A stretch of 64,000 bases of DNA from Lachnospiraceae bacterium (lineage in GTDB: Bacteria > Bacillota_A > Clostridia > Lachnospirales > Lachnospiraceae), in contig JAFWYN010000032.1 of NCBI GenBank assembly GCA_017522685.1, positions 1 through 64,000 of the forward strand, written 5' to 3'. Position 1 is the stretch's first letter, and every line of letters begins with the position of its first letter. A program made the position numbers and the translations under genes. This document shows, piece by piece, positions 57,182-64,000 of the stretch. Below the pieces are notes generated by a model, which had not been told where the DNA came from, ran no database searches, and was given only the letters and a program-made list of their open reading frames with translations.

Positions 57182-57805
57182 TTGAGAGAACCGGTATTGT
57201 ATTTGAAATGTAAGGATGATGTAGAGGTAAGGAAGGCAGATGTCTATCTGAAAGACATTGCCACTATGCAATGTTCGGATGAGAGCATATGCAAAAAGTG
57301 TAGGGAAATAAAAATACATCATTTCGAAAAGCAAGAGGACAGATTTGTTATCAGTGTCTTAAAAGTGATTCAATTGATAAGCACGGAATATCCCGGTATT
57401 CTGGTTCAATCCGTGGGAGAGAGGGATATTTTAATCGAGAAAGTGCAGGATAAAGCCAATAAAGGATGGAGACAGTGGCTGAAGGTGGTACTGGTATGCT
57501 TTATCAGCTTCTTTGGTACAGCCTTTACGATTATATCCTATAACAATGATATCAGCATTAACGGAGTGTTTGAACGGATATATGATATTTTCGGAGCGGA
57601 AGCGGCCTCGGAAATCAGTTTGCTGGAGTTGTCCTACTCACTGGGACTGGCAGCAGGTATTATCATTTTCTTTAACCATATTGGAGGCCGAAGGATAACC
57701 AAGGATCCCACACCTATCGAGGTGTCCATGCGAAATTATGAAAGAGATGTGAACCAGGCATTGATTGAAACAGCGGACAGAGAAGGGATGGAAGAGGATG
57801 TTTAG
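57182..57805 (+). CDS. spoVAA: Stage V sporulation protein AA
   Basis: Membrane component of the dipicolinic acid channel of spores. With TTG 57182 as start (AGGAAGGA at 57164-57171) it has 207 residues, in line with the ~206 of characterised SpoVAA, and opens with the family pattern Glu-Pro-Val-Leu-Tyr-Leu-Lys, Val-Tyr-Leu-Lys-Asp-Ile-Ala. The longer open frame from 57056 runs through a terminator. Two helices are at about 100-122 and 143-164 in the C-terminal half. It overlaps spoVAB by 8 bp. Confidence 0.88.
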   Translation: MREPVLYLKCKDDVEVRKADVYLKDIATMQCSDESICKKCREIKIHHFEKQEDRFVISVLKVIQLISTEYPGILVQSVGERDILIEKVQDKANKGWRQWLKVVLVCFISFFGTAFTIISYNNDISINGVFERIYDIFGAEAASEISLLELSYSLGLAAGIIIFFNHIGGRRITKDPTPIEVSMRNYERDVNQALIETADREGMEEDV

Positions 57806-58265
57806 ACTGTTAGTGCTGGCATTTGGAGGTGTCAGTTTTGGTTTGTTGACAGCAGCAGGAGTATTCACTGTACTGACGGCGGTAGGATTGATTCCCCGAT
57901 TCGTGGGAGAGACCCATTCCGCGAAAGAGCTTTGGCTCTACGAGGATATGGTAATATGGGGAACTATTCTGGGAGGGCTGTTCAGTGTATTTGCACATCG
58001 GATGAATGTGGGCCCCTGGCTGGCAGAATATTTAACAGAGACCGGAGCAAGGATAAGTATGTATGCAATTCAGCTTCTTGTAGGAAGCTTTGGAGGTATG
58101 TTCGTAGGTTGTTTGGCACTGGCCATTGCGGAGATGTTAGACAGTATTCCGATTTTTACCAGAAGAATATCCTTTCGACACGGATTGGGATGTATGGTGT
58201 TAAGTATCGCATTGGGTAAACTTTGTGGTGCATTGATATATTTTTTGTATGATTTTTCAGTTTAG
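57798..58265 (+). CDS. spoVAB: Stage V sporulation protein AB
   Basis: Four-to-five-helix membrane protein of 155 residues, part of the SpoVA complex moving calcium dipicolinate into the developing spore. The Leu-Ala-Phe-Gly-Gly-Val-Ser-Phe-Gly-Leu start and Ile-Pro-Arg-Phe near 34 fit the family. ATG 57798 overlaps the spoVAA stop, typical of the operon; the in-frame start at 57765 would put a long overlap on spoVAA. Confidence 0.9.
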   Translation: MFRLLVLAFGGVSFGLLTAAGVFTVLTAVGLIPRFVGETHSAKELWLYEDMVIWGTILGGLFSVFAHRMNVGPWLAEYLTETGARISMYAIQLLVGSFGGMFVGCLALAIAEMLDSIPIFTRRISFRHGLGCMVLSIALGKLCGALIYFLYDFSV

Positions 58266-58281
58266 AATGGAGGAGATGCAG

Positions 58282-58749
58282 ATGGACAAGAAATTAGAGA
58301 AGAATCAACAGGCGTATGCAGATTATGTGAAAGAGGTCACCCCCACTCACAATCTGGGTTTACAAATGCTGAAAGCCTTTCTGGTGGGAGGCGTGATTTG
58401 TGTGTTGGGAGAAGTGATTATTAATGTGGGTATCAATTCTTTTGACTTGGACCAGAAGACGGCAGGAACCTGGTGTTCCATTATTCTGGTATTGTGTTCG
58501 GTACTGTTGACCGGTTTTAATATCTATCCATCCATTGTAAAGTGGGGCGGTGCCGGTGCGCTGGTGCCTATCACAGGCTTTGCCAATTCGGTAGCTTCAC
58601 CGGCCATTGAGTACCAAACAGAAGGTCAGGTATTTGGTATCGGCTGTAAGATATTTACCATAGCCGGCCCGGTAATTCTGTACGGTATTTTTACCAGTTG
58701 GGTGCTGGGTATGCTTTACTATATCGGTATGGTTTGGGGAGTGGTGTAA
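58282..58749 (+). CDS. spoVAC: Stage V sporulation protein AC
   Basis: Mechanosensitive-channel-like SpoVA subunit of 155 residues. Tyr-Ala-Asp-Tyr-Val-Lys then Pro-Thr-His-Asn, followed by four helices and the conserved Gly-Ala-Gly-Ala-Leu-Val-Pro-Ile-Thr-Gly-Phe-Ala-Asn-Ser segment. ATG 58282 is used because GGAGGAG (58269-58275) lies just upstream. A terminator follows at 58826, so spoVAD and spoVAE are not in this operon, unlike the arrangement in many spore formers. Confidence 0.92.
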   Translation: MDKKLEKNQQAYADYVKEVTPTHNLGLQMLKAFLVGGVICVLGEVIINVGINSFDLDQKTAGTWCSIILVLCSVLLTGFNIYPSIVKWGGAGALVPITGFANSVASPAIEYQTEGQVFGIGCKIFTIAGPVILYGIFTSWVLGMLYYIGMVWGVV

Positions 58750-58973
58750 GCCACTCTTTTTAAACTATAGGAAATTGCGCGAGTACAGTAGTGGAGATTA
58801 AGGAGAATTGCGAAGCAATTCTCCCAAGCGGATACGCGGGTATCCGCTTTTTTATATTTGCCACACCGTGCACATATTAGTTTGCCTTTGGGTAAAGAAT
58901 TGAGGATGGATTCAATAGATGTGATTTCCTGTTCCAAACGTATGTTTTCGGAACAAATTGATTCGTATAACAA
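58719..58973 (-). pseudogene. Truncated small gene remnant
   Basis: Starts at TTG (58973-58971) seven bases after a strong AAAGGAGG on the reverse strand. The first ~42 residues look like a true protein: a helix (Leu-Glu-Gln-Glu-Ile-Thr-Ser-Ile-Glu-Ser-Ile-Leu) and Leu-Pro-Lys-Gly-Lys-Leu with Cys-x2-Cys. After that the frame runs through two hairpins and into the antisense of spoVAC with no protein-like character. It is probably a gene start left after deletion. The parent family is not certain. Confidence 0.45.
58802..58856 (+). terminator. Hairpin and terminator after spoVAC
   Basis: GGAGAATTGC (58802-58811) pairs perfectly with GCAATTCTCC (58815-58824); next, AAGCGGATA (58826-58834) pairs with TATCCGCTT (58841-58849), followed by TTTTTA. 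The second stem is the terminator. Confidence 0.75.
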
Positions 58974-59041
58974 TAGAAAACCTCCTTTATTTAGTTTGTA
59001 GAGATTACGCTATCTCAAGATTACAAAAATCGTCAAGAGAT

Positions 59042-59081
59042 TGTAAGAAACATGTAAGAAATAACAAGGAAAGACTATGAT
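59042..59081 (+). promoter_or_regulatory. Promoter with 11-bp tandem repeat
   Basis: TGTAAGAAA at 59042-59050 and 59053-59061 repeats with an 11-bp period, as for OmpR-class binding. TATGAT at 59076-59081 is the likely -10, with the second repeat at the -35 place, as in activator-dependent promoters. About 40 bp before the lipoprotein gene. Confidence 0.5.
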
Positions 59082-59119
59082 AAAATAATGGTACGAAAAC
59101 CATATGGGGAGGTATTTGT

Positions 59120-61420
59120 ATGTACAAGAAAGACAAGGACAAAATGGTTAGGAAAAGATGCGGAAGTTTCCTTTTGTACGGGATGATGCTGATGGTTCTG
59201 GTATTAATGGCGGGTTGCGGAAAGAAACAAACGTTAGAAAAGGAAATACAGAATACCGAATTGACGGACTTTGTATATGTGCCGGAGTTTACGGAGCTAA
59301 AGCTGGATGAGGATGCAGAAGGGGATAGGATGCTTCTGAGTGATGTGAAGCTGGTAGGGGAAAACGTGCTGTACAATCTTCGGGTATGGAAGAATGGGGA
59401 GCAAGCGGCAAAAACACATATATTTGTCCGTGAATCGGAGGATTTTGACAAAAAAACAGAACTACCCCAAAACATAATTCCACAGGGAGAGAATGAATAT
59501 GTCAGCCTCTGTACTTACGACGGAGATGGCAATTTCTACATGGTTTGGCAACGTCTGGGTGAAAAGTCCTATGATACTGCGGACTTCTTAAGTAAGTATG
59601 ACAAGGACTATAATTTGGTTTATACCAAAGAATTGACGGATATCTGGGTGAATGACTTAAATAGCGGCATTTGGAAGATGTGGGTGGATGACAACGGAAG
59701 ACTATATGGCTGCTCCCAGAATATTATGTATGTTTTTGATGCAAATGGGGAATTGGAGAAGTCTATCAAGTTGGGAACCAGTCAGATGTCGGGATTGATG
59801 ATTGGGGATGACGGACGGGTATACATAGACTATATGGATAAGGGTTCGGATGGAGGATATGAGTTAAAACTGGCGGAGTTGAACATAGAGGAGGGCAAAA
59901 GAGAGGAACCCATAGACGGACTACCCTATGGTTGCACGGAGGCTTGGGCCGGCAGGGAGAACAAGATATTACTGAACCGTACCGGCGGCTTGTGGGAATT
60001 TGATTTAGAGACAAAAGAAGCTAAGGTGCTTTTTAACTGGACGGATATGTATGTAAATTCGGATAGGATTAAATCCTTATATATGACGGAACAGGGCGAA
60101 ATAATCATTCTTGTGAATACGGATAACAGCAATCCGCTGATTCCCCAATATGGGTTAATCCATTTATCAAAGGTGAGTCCTTCTCAAGTGGTACCCAAGG
60201 AGGTTATCACGCTGGCAACCCTTTATCAATCGGATGAATATCTAATGGACGCGGTAGCAAAGTTTAACCGGGAGAGTAAACGTTATCAGGTAGAAATAAA
60301 AGGTTATATGGATGAAGGGGTAAAGTATACTCCGGAAAACTATCAGAATGCTTTGAATCGTTTCCATGCAGATTTGGTAAGCGGACAGGCAGGAGATATT
60401 ATCAATCTAAAAAGCATGGACTGGAGAAATCTGGCCAGAAAGGGTGCCTTGGAGGAGCTGACACCCTATATGTCCGGGGACTTACGGAAAGAGGATTTTT
60501 TGGACAGCGTAGTGAAGGCCTATGAGGTGGACGGCAGGTGCTATACCATACCCAAGGGGTTTGTGATAGAAACCATAATGGGTAAGGCCTCTGTGGTAGG
60601 GAGCCGGTCACAATGGGATTTGGATACGATTGAGAAACTGGAGGAAGCGTATCCGGAAGCAAATCTGATGCATGTGGGAAATTCCTATATGCTGTTGAAA
60701 TATTGTATGCAATATGGCGGAGTAGCTTTTATAGATTATGAGACAGGTGAGTGTAATTTTGAAAGTCAGGACTTTATAGATATTCTGGAGTTGTGTAAAC
60801 GGGCGGGTGCCCAAAAGACGCTTAATTTTGATTTGTATAGCAATGTAAAGATGGACAGGGTACTCTTTTCCCAGGTTTCTATATATAATGTGACACAATG
60901 GCAGATGTATCGTCAGCTGTTTTGTGAGGAAGGGGTAAGTGTGGGTTTCCCGAGCCAAGGTGATGGGGGCCGGGTATGTCTGAACGGAGAGGAAATGCTG
61001 GCTATCGCTGCAAATAGTAAAAATAAGGAGGGGGCATGGGCCTTTTGGAAAAGCTTTATGAAACAGGAGCTTAGGTCAGAATGGATGTTACCTTCCTATG
61101 CGGATCGCTTTGAGAAGATGATTGAGGAAGCATGTAAGACCGAATACCAATATGATGAAGATGGTAATGCAGTAGAAAGGCCGAAGAGCACCTGGAGCCA
61201 AGGAAGCTTTGAGACGACGATTTATGCTGCCACAGAGGAGGAAATTGCTACTTTCAGGGAACTCTTGGAGCATGTGGCTTCCGGTCAGATGGAGGATCAA
61301 ATGCTGGAAATCATAAGTGAAGAAGTGGGGGCTTATTTTGAGGGACAAAAGACAGCTTCGGAAGTGGCAGGAATTATTCAGAATAGAGTGCAACTATATT
61401 TGTTTGAAAATGAGGAGTAG
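59120..61420 (+). CDS. Large lipoprotein: propeller-like domain plus solute-binding domain
   Basis: A 766-residue exported lipoprotein. The signal peptide ends in a lipobox (Leu-Met-Ala-Gly-Cys, Cys near 34). Residues ~45-370 hold repeated beta strands with Asp-Gly-Asp-Gly-Asn, Asp-Asp-Asn-Gly-Arg and similar turns, suggesting a beta-propeller. Residues ~375-766 resemble a family 1 extracellular sugar-binding protein (Ala-Val-Ala-Lys-Phe-Asn-Arg-Glu, Ala-Gly-Asp-Ile-Ile, Ala-Trp-Ala-Phe-Trp-Lys-Ser-Phe-Met). No ABC permease or ATPase is nearby. GGGGAGG precedes the ATG. It may be a glycan or peptide sensor rather than a transporter part. Confidence 0.85.
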   Translation: MYKKDKDKMVRKRCGSFLLYGMMLMVLVLMAGCGKKQTLEKEIQNTELTDFVYVPEFTELKLDEDAEGDRMLLSDVKLVGENVLYNLRVWKNGEQAAKTHIFVRESEDFDKKTELPQNIIPQGENEYVSLCTYDGDGNFYMVWQRLGEKSYDTADFLSKYDKDYNLVYTKELTDIWVNDLNSGIWKMWVDDNGRLYGCSQNIMYVFDANGELEKSIKLGTSQMSGLMIGDDGRVYIDYMDKGSDGGYELKLAELNIEEGKREEPIDGLPYGCTEAWAGRENKILLNRTGGLWEFDLETKEAKVLFNWTDMYVNSDRIKSLYMTEQGEIIILVNTDNSNPLIPQYGLIHLSKVSPSQVVPKEVITLATLYQSDEYLMDAVAKFNRESKRYQVEIKGYMDEGVKYTPENYQNALNRFHADLVSGQAGDIINLKSMDWRNLARKGALEELTPYMSGDLRKEDFLDSVVKAYEVDGRCYTIPKGFVIETIMGKASVVGSRSQWDLDTIEKLEEAYPEANLMHVGNSYMLLKYCMQYGGVAFIDYETGECNFESQDFIDILELCKRAGAQKTLNFDLYSNVKMDRVLFSQVSIYNVTQWQMYRQLFCEEGVSVGFPSQGDGGRVCLNGEEMLAIAANSKNKEGAWAFWKSFMKQELRSEWMLPSYADRFEKMIEEACKTEYQYDEDGNAVERPKSTWSQGSFETTIYAATEEEIATFRELLEHVASGQMEDQMLEIISEEVGAYFEGQKTASEVAGIIQNRVQLYLFENEE

Positions 61421-61448
61421 GATTCATTTTGTAATAGAGTAAAAGTTG

Positions 61449-61470
61449 GCCCCGGCAATCTGCCGGGGCT
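61449..61470. terminator. GC-rich hairpin between convergent genes
   Basis: GCCCCGGCA (61449-61457) and TGCCGGGGC (61461-61469) pair perfectly around ATC. The T-run is poor on the forward side and moderate on the reverse side. It lies between the convergent lipoprotein and GDPD genes. Confidence 0.7.
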
Positions 61471-61478
61471 TATGCATT

Positions 61479-62489
61479 CTAGCGTAAATTTTCATATACT
61501 TCTTTCAAAAGATGAGGATAATCCGTTGTGATTCCGTCAGCACCGATTTCGATGATGTGTCGCATTTCCTCTTCCTCATTAATGGTCCAATATTGAACAG
61601 CGATATTATGCTTATGTGCGGCTTTTGCTAAGCTACGGATATTTAGGGGTATCCCGTATTCTTCCGTGGGTATCTGAAGAATGCAAATATTGTCATCAAA
61701 AAAGACATCCAGCTTTAACAGTTGCAAAATAAAAAACTTAGTCACATGGGATTCATTGGCAGAAAACAGTAATTCGGCCGGAAGTAGTCCGTCTTTTTGG
61801 AGCTTAAGTAAAGTGTCATGAATCTCCGGATAGAAGCTGCCGATAACTACACGGTCAAAGGCATCATATTGTTCCAATAGGCGAAGTGTTTCCTGTAATG
61901 CCTTTTGTCCCAACTCACCGGTTTGTTTGATTTCCACACTGATAAGGTTTTGGGGAAAGGCAACCAGCAGGTCTTCCAGTGTAGTGGCAAGGAATACAGT
62001 TTCGTCCCGGGGAAATACTCCTTCCGGATAGGCCACATCCAAGGGCGTTTTTTCCATACCGTTTCCATCCTTATAACGCTGACGGTCTCCGTTAAGTGTT
62101 TCGTCGATGGTGGGATTGTCGTAGCCAAAATCCACTTTTTCTGCAATCAGGTCACTATAATTCCATTCACTGATGGGTCCGGTCACATTGGTTTTGCGAT
62201 CCAGGGTAGTATCGTGGGAAAGGATGAGTACACCATCTTTTGTCAGGTTCACATCGGTCTCCATCATGGCGCGAGGATCCACGCTATAAGCATTGTAAAA
62301 GGCCTCTAAAGTATTGTCCGGGAATTCTCCGTTGCCACCTCCATGGGCAACCAACATAGGCATGGAAGAGTCCGCGCGGAAAGGATTATCTATGTGAAGA
62401 GATTGGGGACGGGGTAACAACGCTACGATGATGTATAGGATCAGAAGGATAAGTAATATAAATCTTATTCTATGTTTTTTCGCTTTCAT
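61479..62489 (-). CDS. Membrane-anchored glycerophosphodiester phosphodiesterase
   Basis: Hydrolyses glycerophosphodiesters to glycerol 3-phosphate and an alcohol. Of 336 residues the first ~25 form a membrane anchor. The GDPD barrel has Ala-His-Gly-Gly-Gly near 48-52, Pro-Asp-Asn-Thr-Leu-Glu-Ala-Phe near 57-64, Glu-Thr-Asp-Val near 79-82, Ser-His-Asp-Thr-Thr-Leu-Asp-Arg near 95-102, and the late Trp-Thr-Ile-Asn near 302. An RBS (GGAGG) precedes the start. A surface enzyme recycling lipid or teichoic-acid headgroups is likely. Confidence 0.92.
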   Translation of the reverse strand: MKAKKHRIRFILLILLILYIIVALLPRPQSLHIDNPFRADSSMPMLVAHGGGNGEFPDNTLEAFYNAYSVDPRAMMETDVNLTKDGVLILSHDTTLDRKTNVTGPISEWNYSDLIAEKVDFGYDNPTIDETLNGDRQRYKDGNGMEKTPLDVAYPEGVFPRDETVFLATTLEDLLVAFPQNLISVEIKQTGELGQKALQETLRLLEQYDAFDRVVIGSFYPEIHDTLLKLQKDGLLPAELLFSANESHVTKFFILQLLKLDVFFDDNICILQIPTEEYGIPLNIRSLAKAAHKHNIAVQYWTINEEEEMRHIIEIGADGITTDYPHLLKEVYENLR

Positions 62490-62624
62490 AATACCTCCAT
62501 GTATAACACACTGCTGGTAAAATAGTAGCTTTTTTTAAATAAGTTGTCAAGGAGAGCAAAATGGTGGTATTCTTTAAGGCATTAGGTAAAACCATAGAAG
62601 ATTTACAGACTTTTCCTTTTTGTT

Positions 62625-62752
62625 TGTAAGGTTTCGGTGTACTTTCCTGTCTTATAGAGTGAAGGGACCTTTAGAACAACAATACGAGGAGGCAAATGCC
62701 TCTGCCCGCATAAGCGGACGGGCATTTTGCTTCGCAAAACGAGGAGGCATGC
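62625..62752 (+). promoter_or_regulatory. Possible ECF-type promoter and structured leader of the sigma gene
   Basis: TGTAAG (62625-62630), 16 bp, CTGTCT (62647-62652) resembles ECF sigma promoters and could be self-recognised. The leader then holds GCAAATGCC pairing with GGGCATTTTGC and a tight TTTTGC-TTC-GCAAAA hairpin just before the RBS (ACGAGGAGG). The 263-bp gap to the GDPD gene holds nothing else. Confidence 0.4.
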
Positions 62753-63316
62753 ATGGAGGATAATCAGATTGTAGAACTTTATTTTCAGCGAGATGCAGAT
62801 GCAATAAAAGAGACCGACATCAAGTATGGTTCTTATTGTTTTGCCATTGCAGATAGTATTTTGCATAATAAAGAGGACTCAGAAGAGTGCGTGAACGATA
62901 CATGGCTTAGTGCATGGAATGCTATGCCGCCTCAGAGACCTAATATGCTTCGGATGTTTCTTGCGAAAATCACCCGTAATCTTTCCTTTAACTGCTTTAA
63001 TGCCCGGATTGCTAAGAAGCGTGGCGGTGGGGAGATACATCTTGTTTTGGACGAATTGGCAGAATGTATTGCAAATGAGTCGGATATTGAAAATGAATAT
63101 CTTGCCAAAGAGCTGGAGCAGTGTATTAAGTTATTTGTCCGGGAATTGCCGGAACGGGAAGGGAATGTATTTGTGCGCCGATATTTCTTCACGGAGCCGG
63201 TATCCATGATTGCAAAGCGGTATAGGATAACCGATAATAATGTGATGGTAATGTTGAGTAGAACTCGTAAGAAGCTGAAAGCACATCTTGAAAAGGAGGG
63301 ATATTTCAGTGAATAG
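62753..63316 (+). CDS. ECF-like RNA polymerase sigma factor
   Basis: A 187-residue sigma factor. Region 2 covers ~20-90 (Asp-Ser-Glu-Glu-Cys-Val-Asn-Asp-Thr-Trp-Leu-Ser-Ala-Trp-Asn-Ala and Phe-Leu-Ala-Lys-Ile-Thr-Arg-Asn-Leu) and region 4 ~125-180 (Leu-Pro-Glu-Arg-Glu, Ser-Met-Ile-Ala-Lys-Arg-Tyr). It overlaps the following anti-sigma gene by 8 bp, the usual arrangement for a coupled sigma/anti-sigma pair. Confidence 0.9.
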   Translation: MEDNQIVELYFQRDADAIKETDIKYGSYCFAIADSILHNKEDSEECVNDTWLSAWNAMPPQRPNMLRMFLAKITRNLSFNCFNARIAKKRGGGEIHLVLDELAECIANESDIENEYLAKELEQCIKLFVRELPEREGNVFVRRYFFTEPVSMIAKRYRITDNNVMVMLSRTRKKLKAHLEKEGYFSE

Positions 63317-64000
63317 AAAAGATTTGTATCAGAGTTTTAATAATATTGATGATGATATACTGGAGCGAAGTGAAAAGAATGTGAAAAAGAATGGTTTTGC
63401 ATGGGTTAAATGGGGAGCTGTAGCGGCTTGTTTGTGTTTCGTGGTAGGGATCGGAGTTATGAATATGGACCGTGGATTATACGGCGTAGGTTCGGAACAG
63501 GGGAGCGGTGCAGGTTCAGAGCAGAAGAGCGGTGCAGGTATTGACATGGGCGGCTATGATGGTGCTGTTCCGGAAGGAGTAGACCCGGTTGTTGCATCTT
63601 TGGCAGTTCTTCCTGCCGGTGTGGACTTGAGAGAGGTTGCAGATGCTACTTCTGTATCTATCAGTGAGGAGGATGCGAGAGCTGTTGAAACACTTGGAGA
63701 TTACATTCCCAATACTTTGCCGGAAGGATGCCGATATGGTACCGCAGGTTATTATGAAACAACTATGAAGGATGGTACACGATATCACATGCTTCGAATA
63801 ACATACGACATAGGACAGATTTCCGTTCCGGTTCCTAAGACAGAGAATGAGGAAAGTGTTTCTGAAATGGGGGGAGATACTGCGTTTCTTTGGATGGTAT
63901 GGGGACATCGTCCTGATACGGATTTGCCTGTGTATCAGCCGGAAGAGATAACAGTATCACTCATCGAGCAACAAGATGGTCGACTGTTCTATGTAGATTA
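63309..64000 (+). CDS. Anti-sigma factor-like membrane protein, 3' end outside window
   Basis: GTG 63309 starts a frame open to the window edge (230 codons). The N-terminal ~35 residues are cytosolic and charged, one membrane helix spans about 35-52, and the outer domain begins with a short repeat (Gly-Ser-Glu-Gln-x-Ser-Gly-Ala-Gly, twice, near 66-83) and continues with a beta-rich region. The overlap with the sigma gene and the topology identify it as the likely anti-sigma factor. The sensor domain family is not recognised. Confidence 0.82.
   Translation, partial: MNRKDLYQSFNNIDDDILERSEKNVKKNGFAWVKWGAVAACLCFVVGIGVMNMDRGLYGVGSEQGSGAGSEQKSGAGIDMGGYDGAVPEGVDPVVASLAVLPAGVDLREVADATSVSISEEDARAVETLGDYIPNTLPEGCRYGTAGYYETTMKDGTRYHMLRITYDIGQISVPVPKTENEESVSEMGGDTAFLWMVWGHRPDTDLPVYQPEEITVSLIEQQDGRLFYVD

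Noticed and set aside
1..64000. CRISPR arrays, rRNA and tRNA genes
   Set aside because: No regularly spaced near-identical repeats with spacers and no cloverleaf or rRNA-like segments were seen; the four 35-bp units have no conserved repeat body.

Overview
The window looks like chromosome from a Gram-positive, endospore-forming anaerobe of the class Clostridia, most likely Lachnospiraceae. The evidence is the sporulation loci spoIIAA-spoIIAB-sigF and spoVAA-AB-AC, T-box and TPP-riboswitch control, strong AGGAGG ribosome binding sites, a fused AroE-AroK enzyme, a xylan-type GH67 alpha-glucuronidase behind a cre site, and many LytTR, PadR, XRE and two-component regulators. Species cannot be named from the sequence. 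No tRNA, rRNA, CRISPR array, complete IS or prophage was seen.

Layout. 1-2273: a row of small stand-alone enzyme genes (cytidine deaminase-like, NUDIX, GNAT, nucleoside deaminase). Three in a row are broken, and near-identical palindromes lie at the gene boundaries. 2376-3649: LytTR regulator and membrane partner. 3670-9764: a Phe/Tyr operon (DAHP synthase, PheA, AroC, AroE-AroK, AroQ, TyrA) behind a leader peptide with seven consecutive Phe/Tyr codons and a terminator. 9770-10612: thiT under a TPP riboswitch, reverse strand. 10761-16167: ABC ATPase-AbrB fusion, MraY-like transferase, a possible small RNA, a lone carboxylate-decarboxylase beta subunit, GreA, and a HAD-CPBP fusion. 16203-22630: asnA, then a DNA-repair pair (radical SAM plus partner) with LexA-like boxes around its promoter, a membrane protein, and a nuclease-helicase. 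22631-25162: intergenic DNA with two inverted DnaA boxes, then the GH67 gene. 25349-31020: DegV, then an apparent envelope-stress module (PadR, HAAS/DUF1700, DUF4097, DUF4342, response regulator, kinase). 31041-31281: four 35-bp inverted-repeat units. 31366-36885: two putative membrane proteases, a TerB-like protein, a secreted M3-like peptidase, pyridoxal kinase and its ECF S-component. 37103-44620: NarL-type two-component system with a MacB-like transporter, then a LytTR-DUF3021-ABC cassette. 44769-47745: AraC-GyrI regulator, an XRE regulator whose C-terminal part resembles the cytosolic domain of FlhA, and an Rpn-like nuclease. 47786-52684: T-box and valS, a pair of structured inverted repeats, folC and a small gene. 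52715-58749: zinc-ribbon TPR protein, spoIIA operon, GH25 lysozyme, spoVAA-AB-AC. 59042-64000: a large propeller/solute-binding lipoprotein, GDPD, and a sigma/anti-sigma pair cut by the window edge.

How the parts work together. The aromatic operon makes phenylalanine and tyrosine from shikimate-pathway intermediates and appears to sense charging of tRNA-Phe and tRNA-Tyr. Two vitamin uptake systems (ThiT; PdxU-like S-component plus kinase) fit an organism that scavenges cofactors. Many small regulators sit next to their own membrane targets, several with visible tandem operators. The items that most deserve a second look are the decayed cassette-like row at the left end, the four 35-bp units near 31.1 kb, the XRE-FlhA-like regulator, the twin structured repeats between valS and folC, and the SOS-boxed radical SAM pair.
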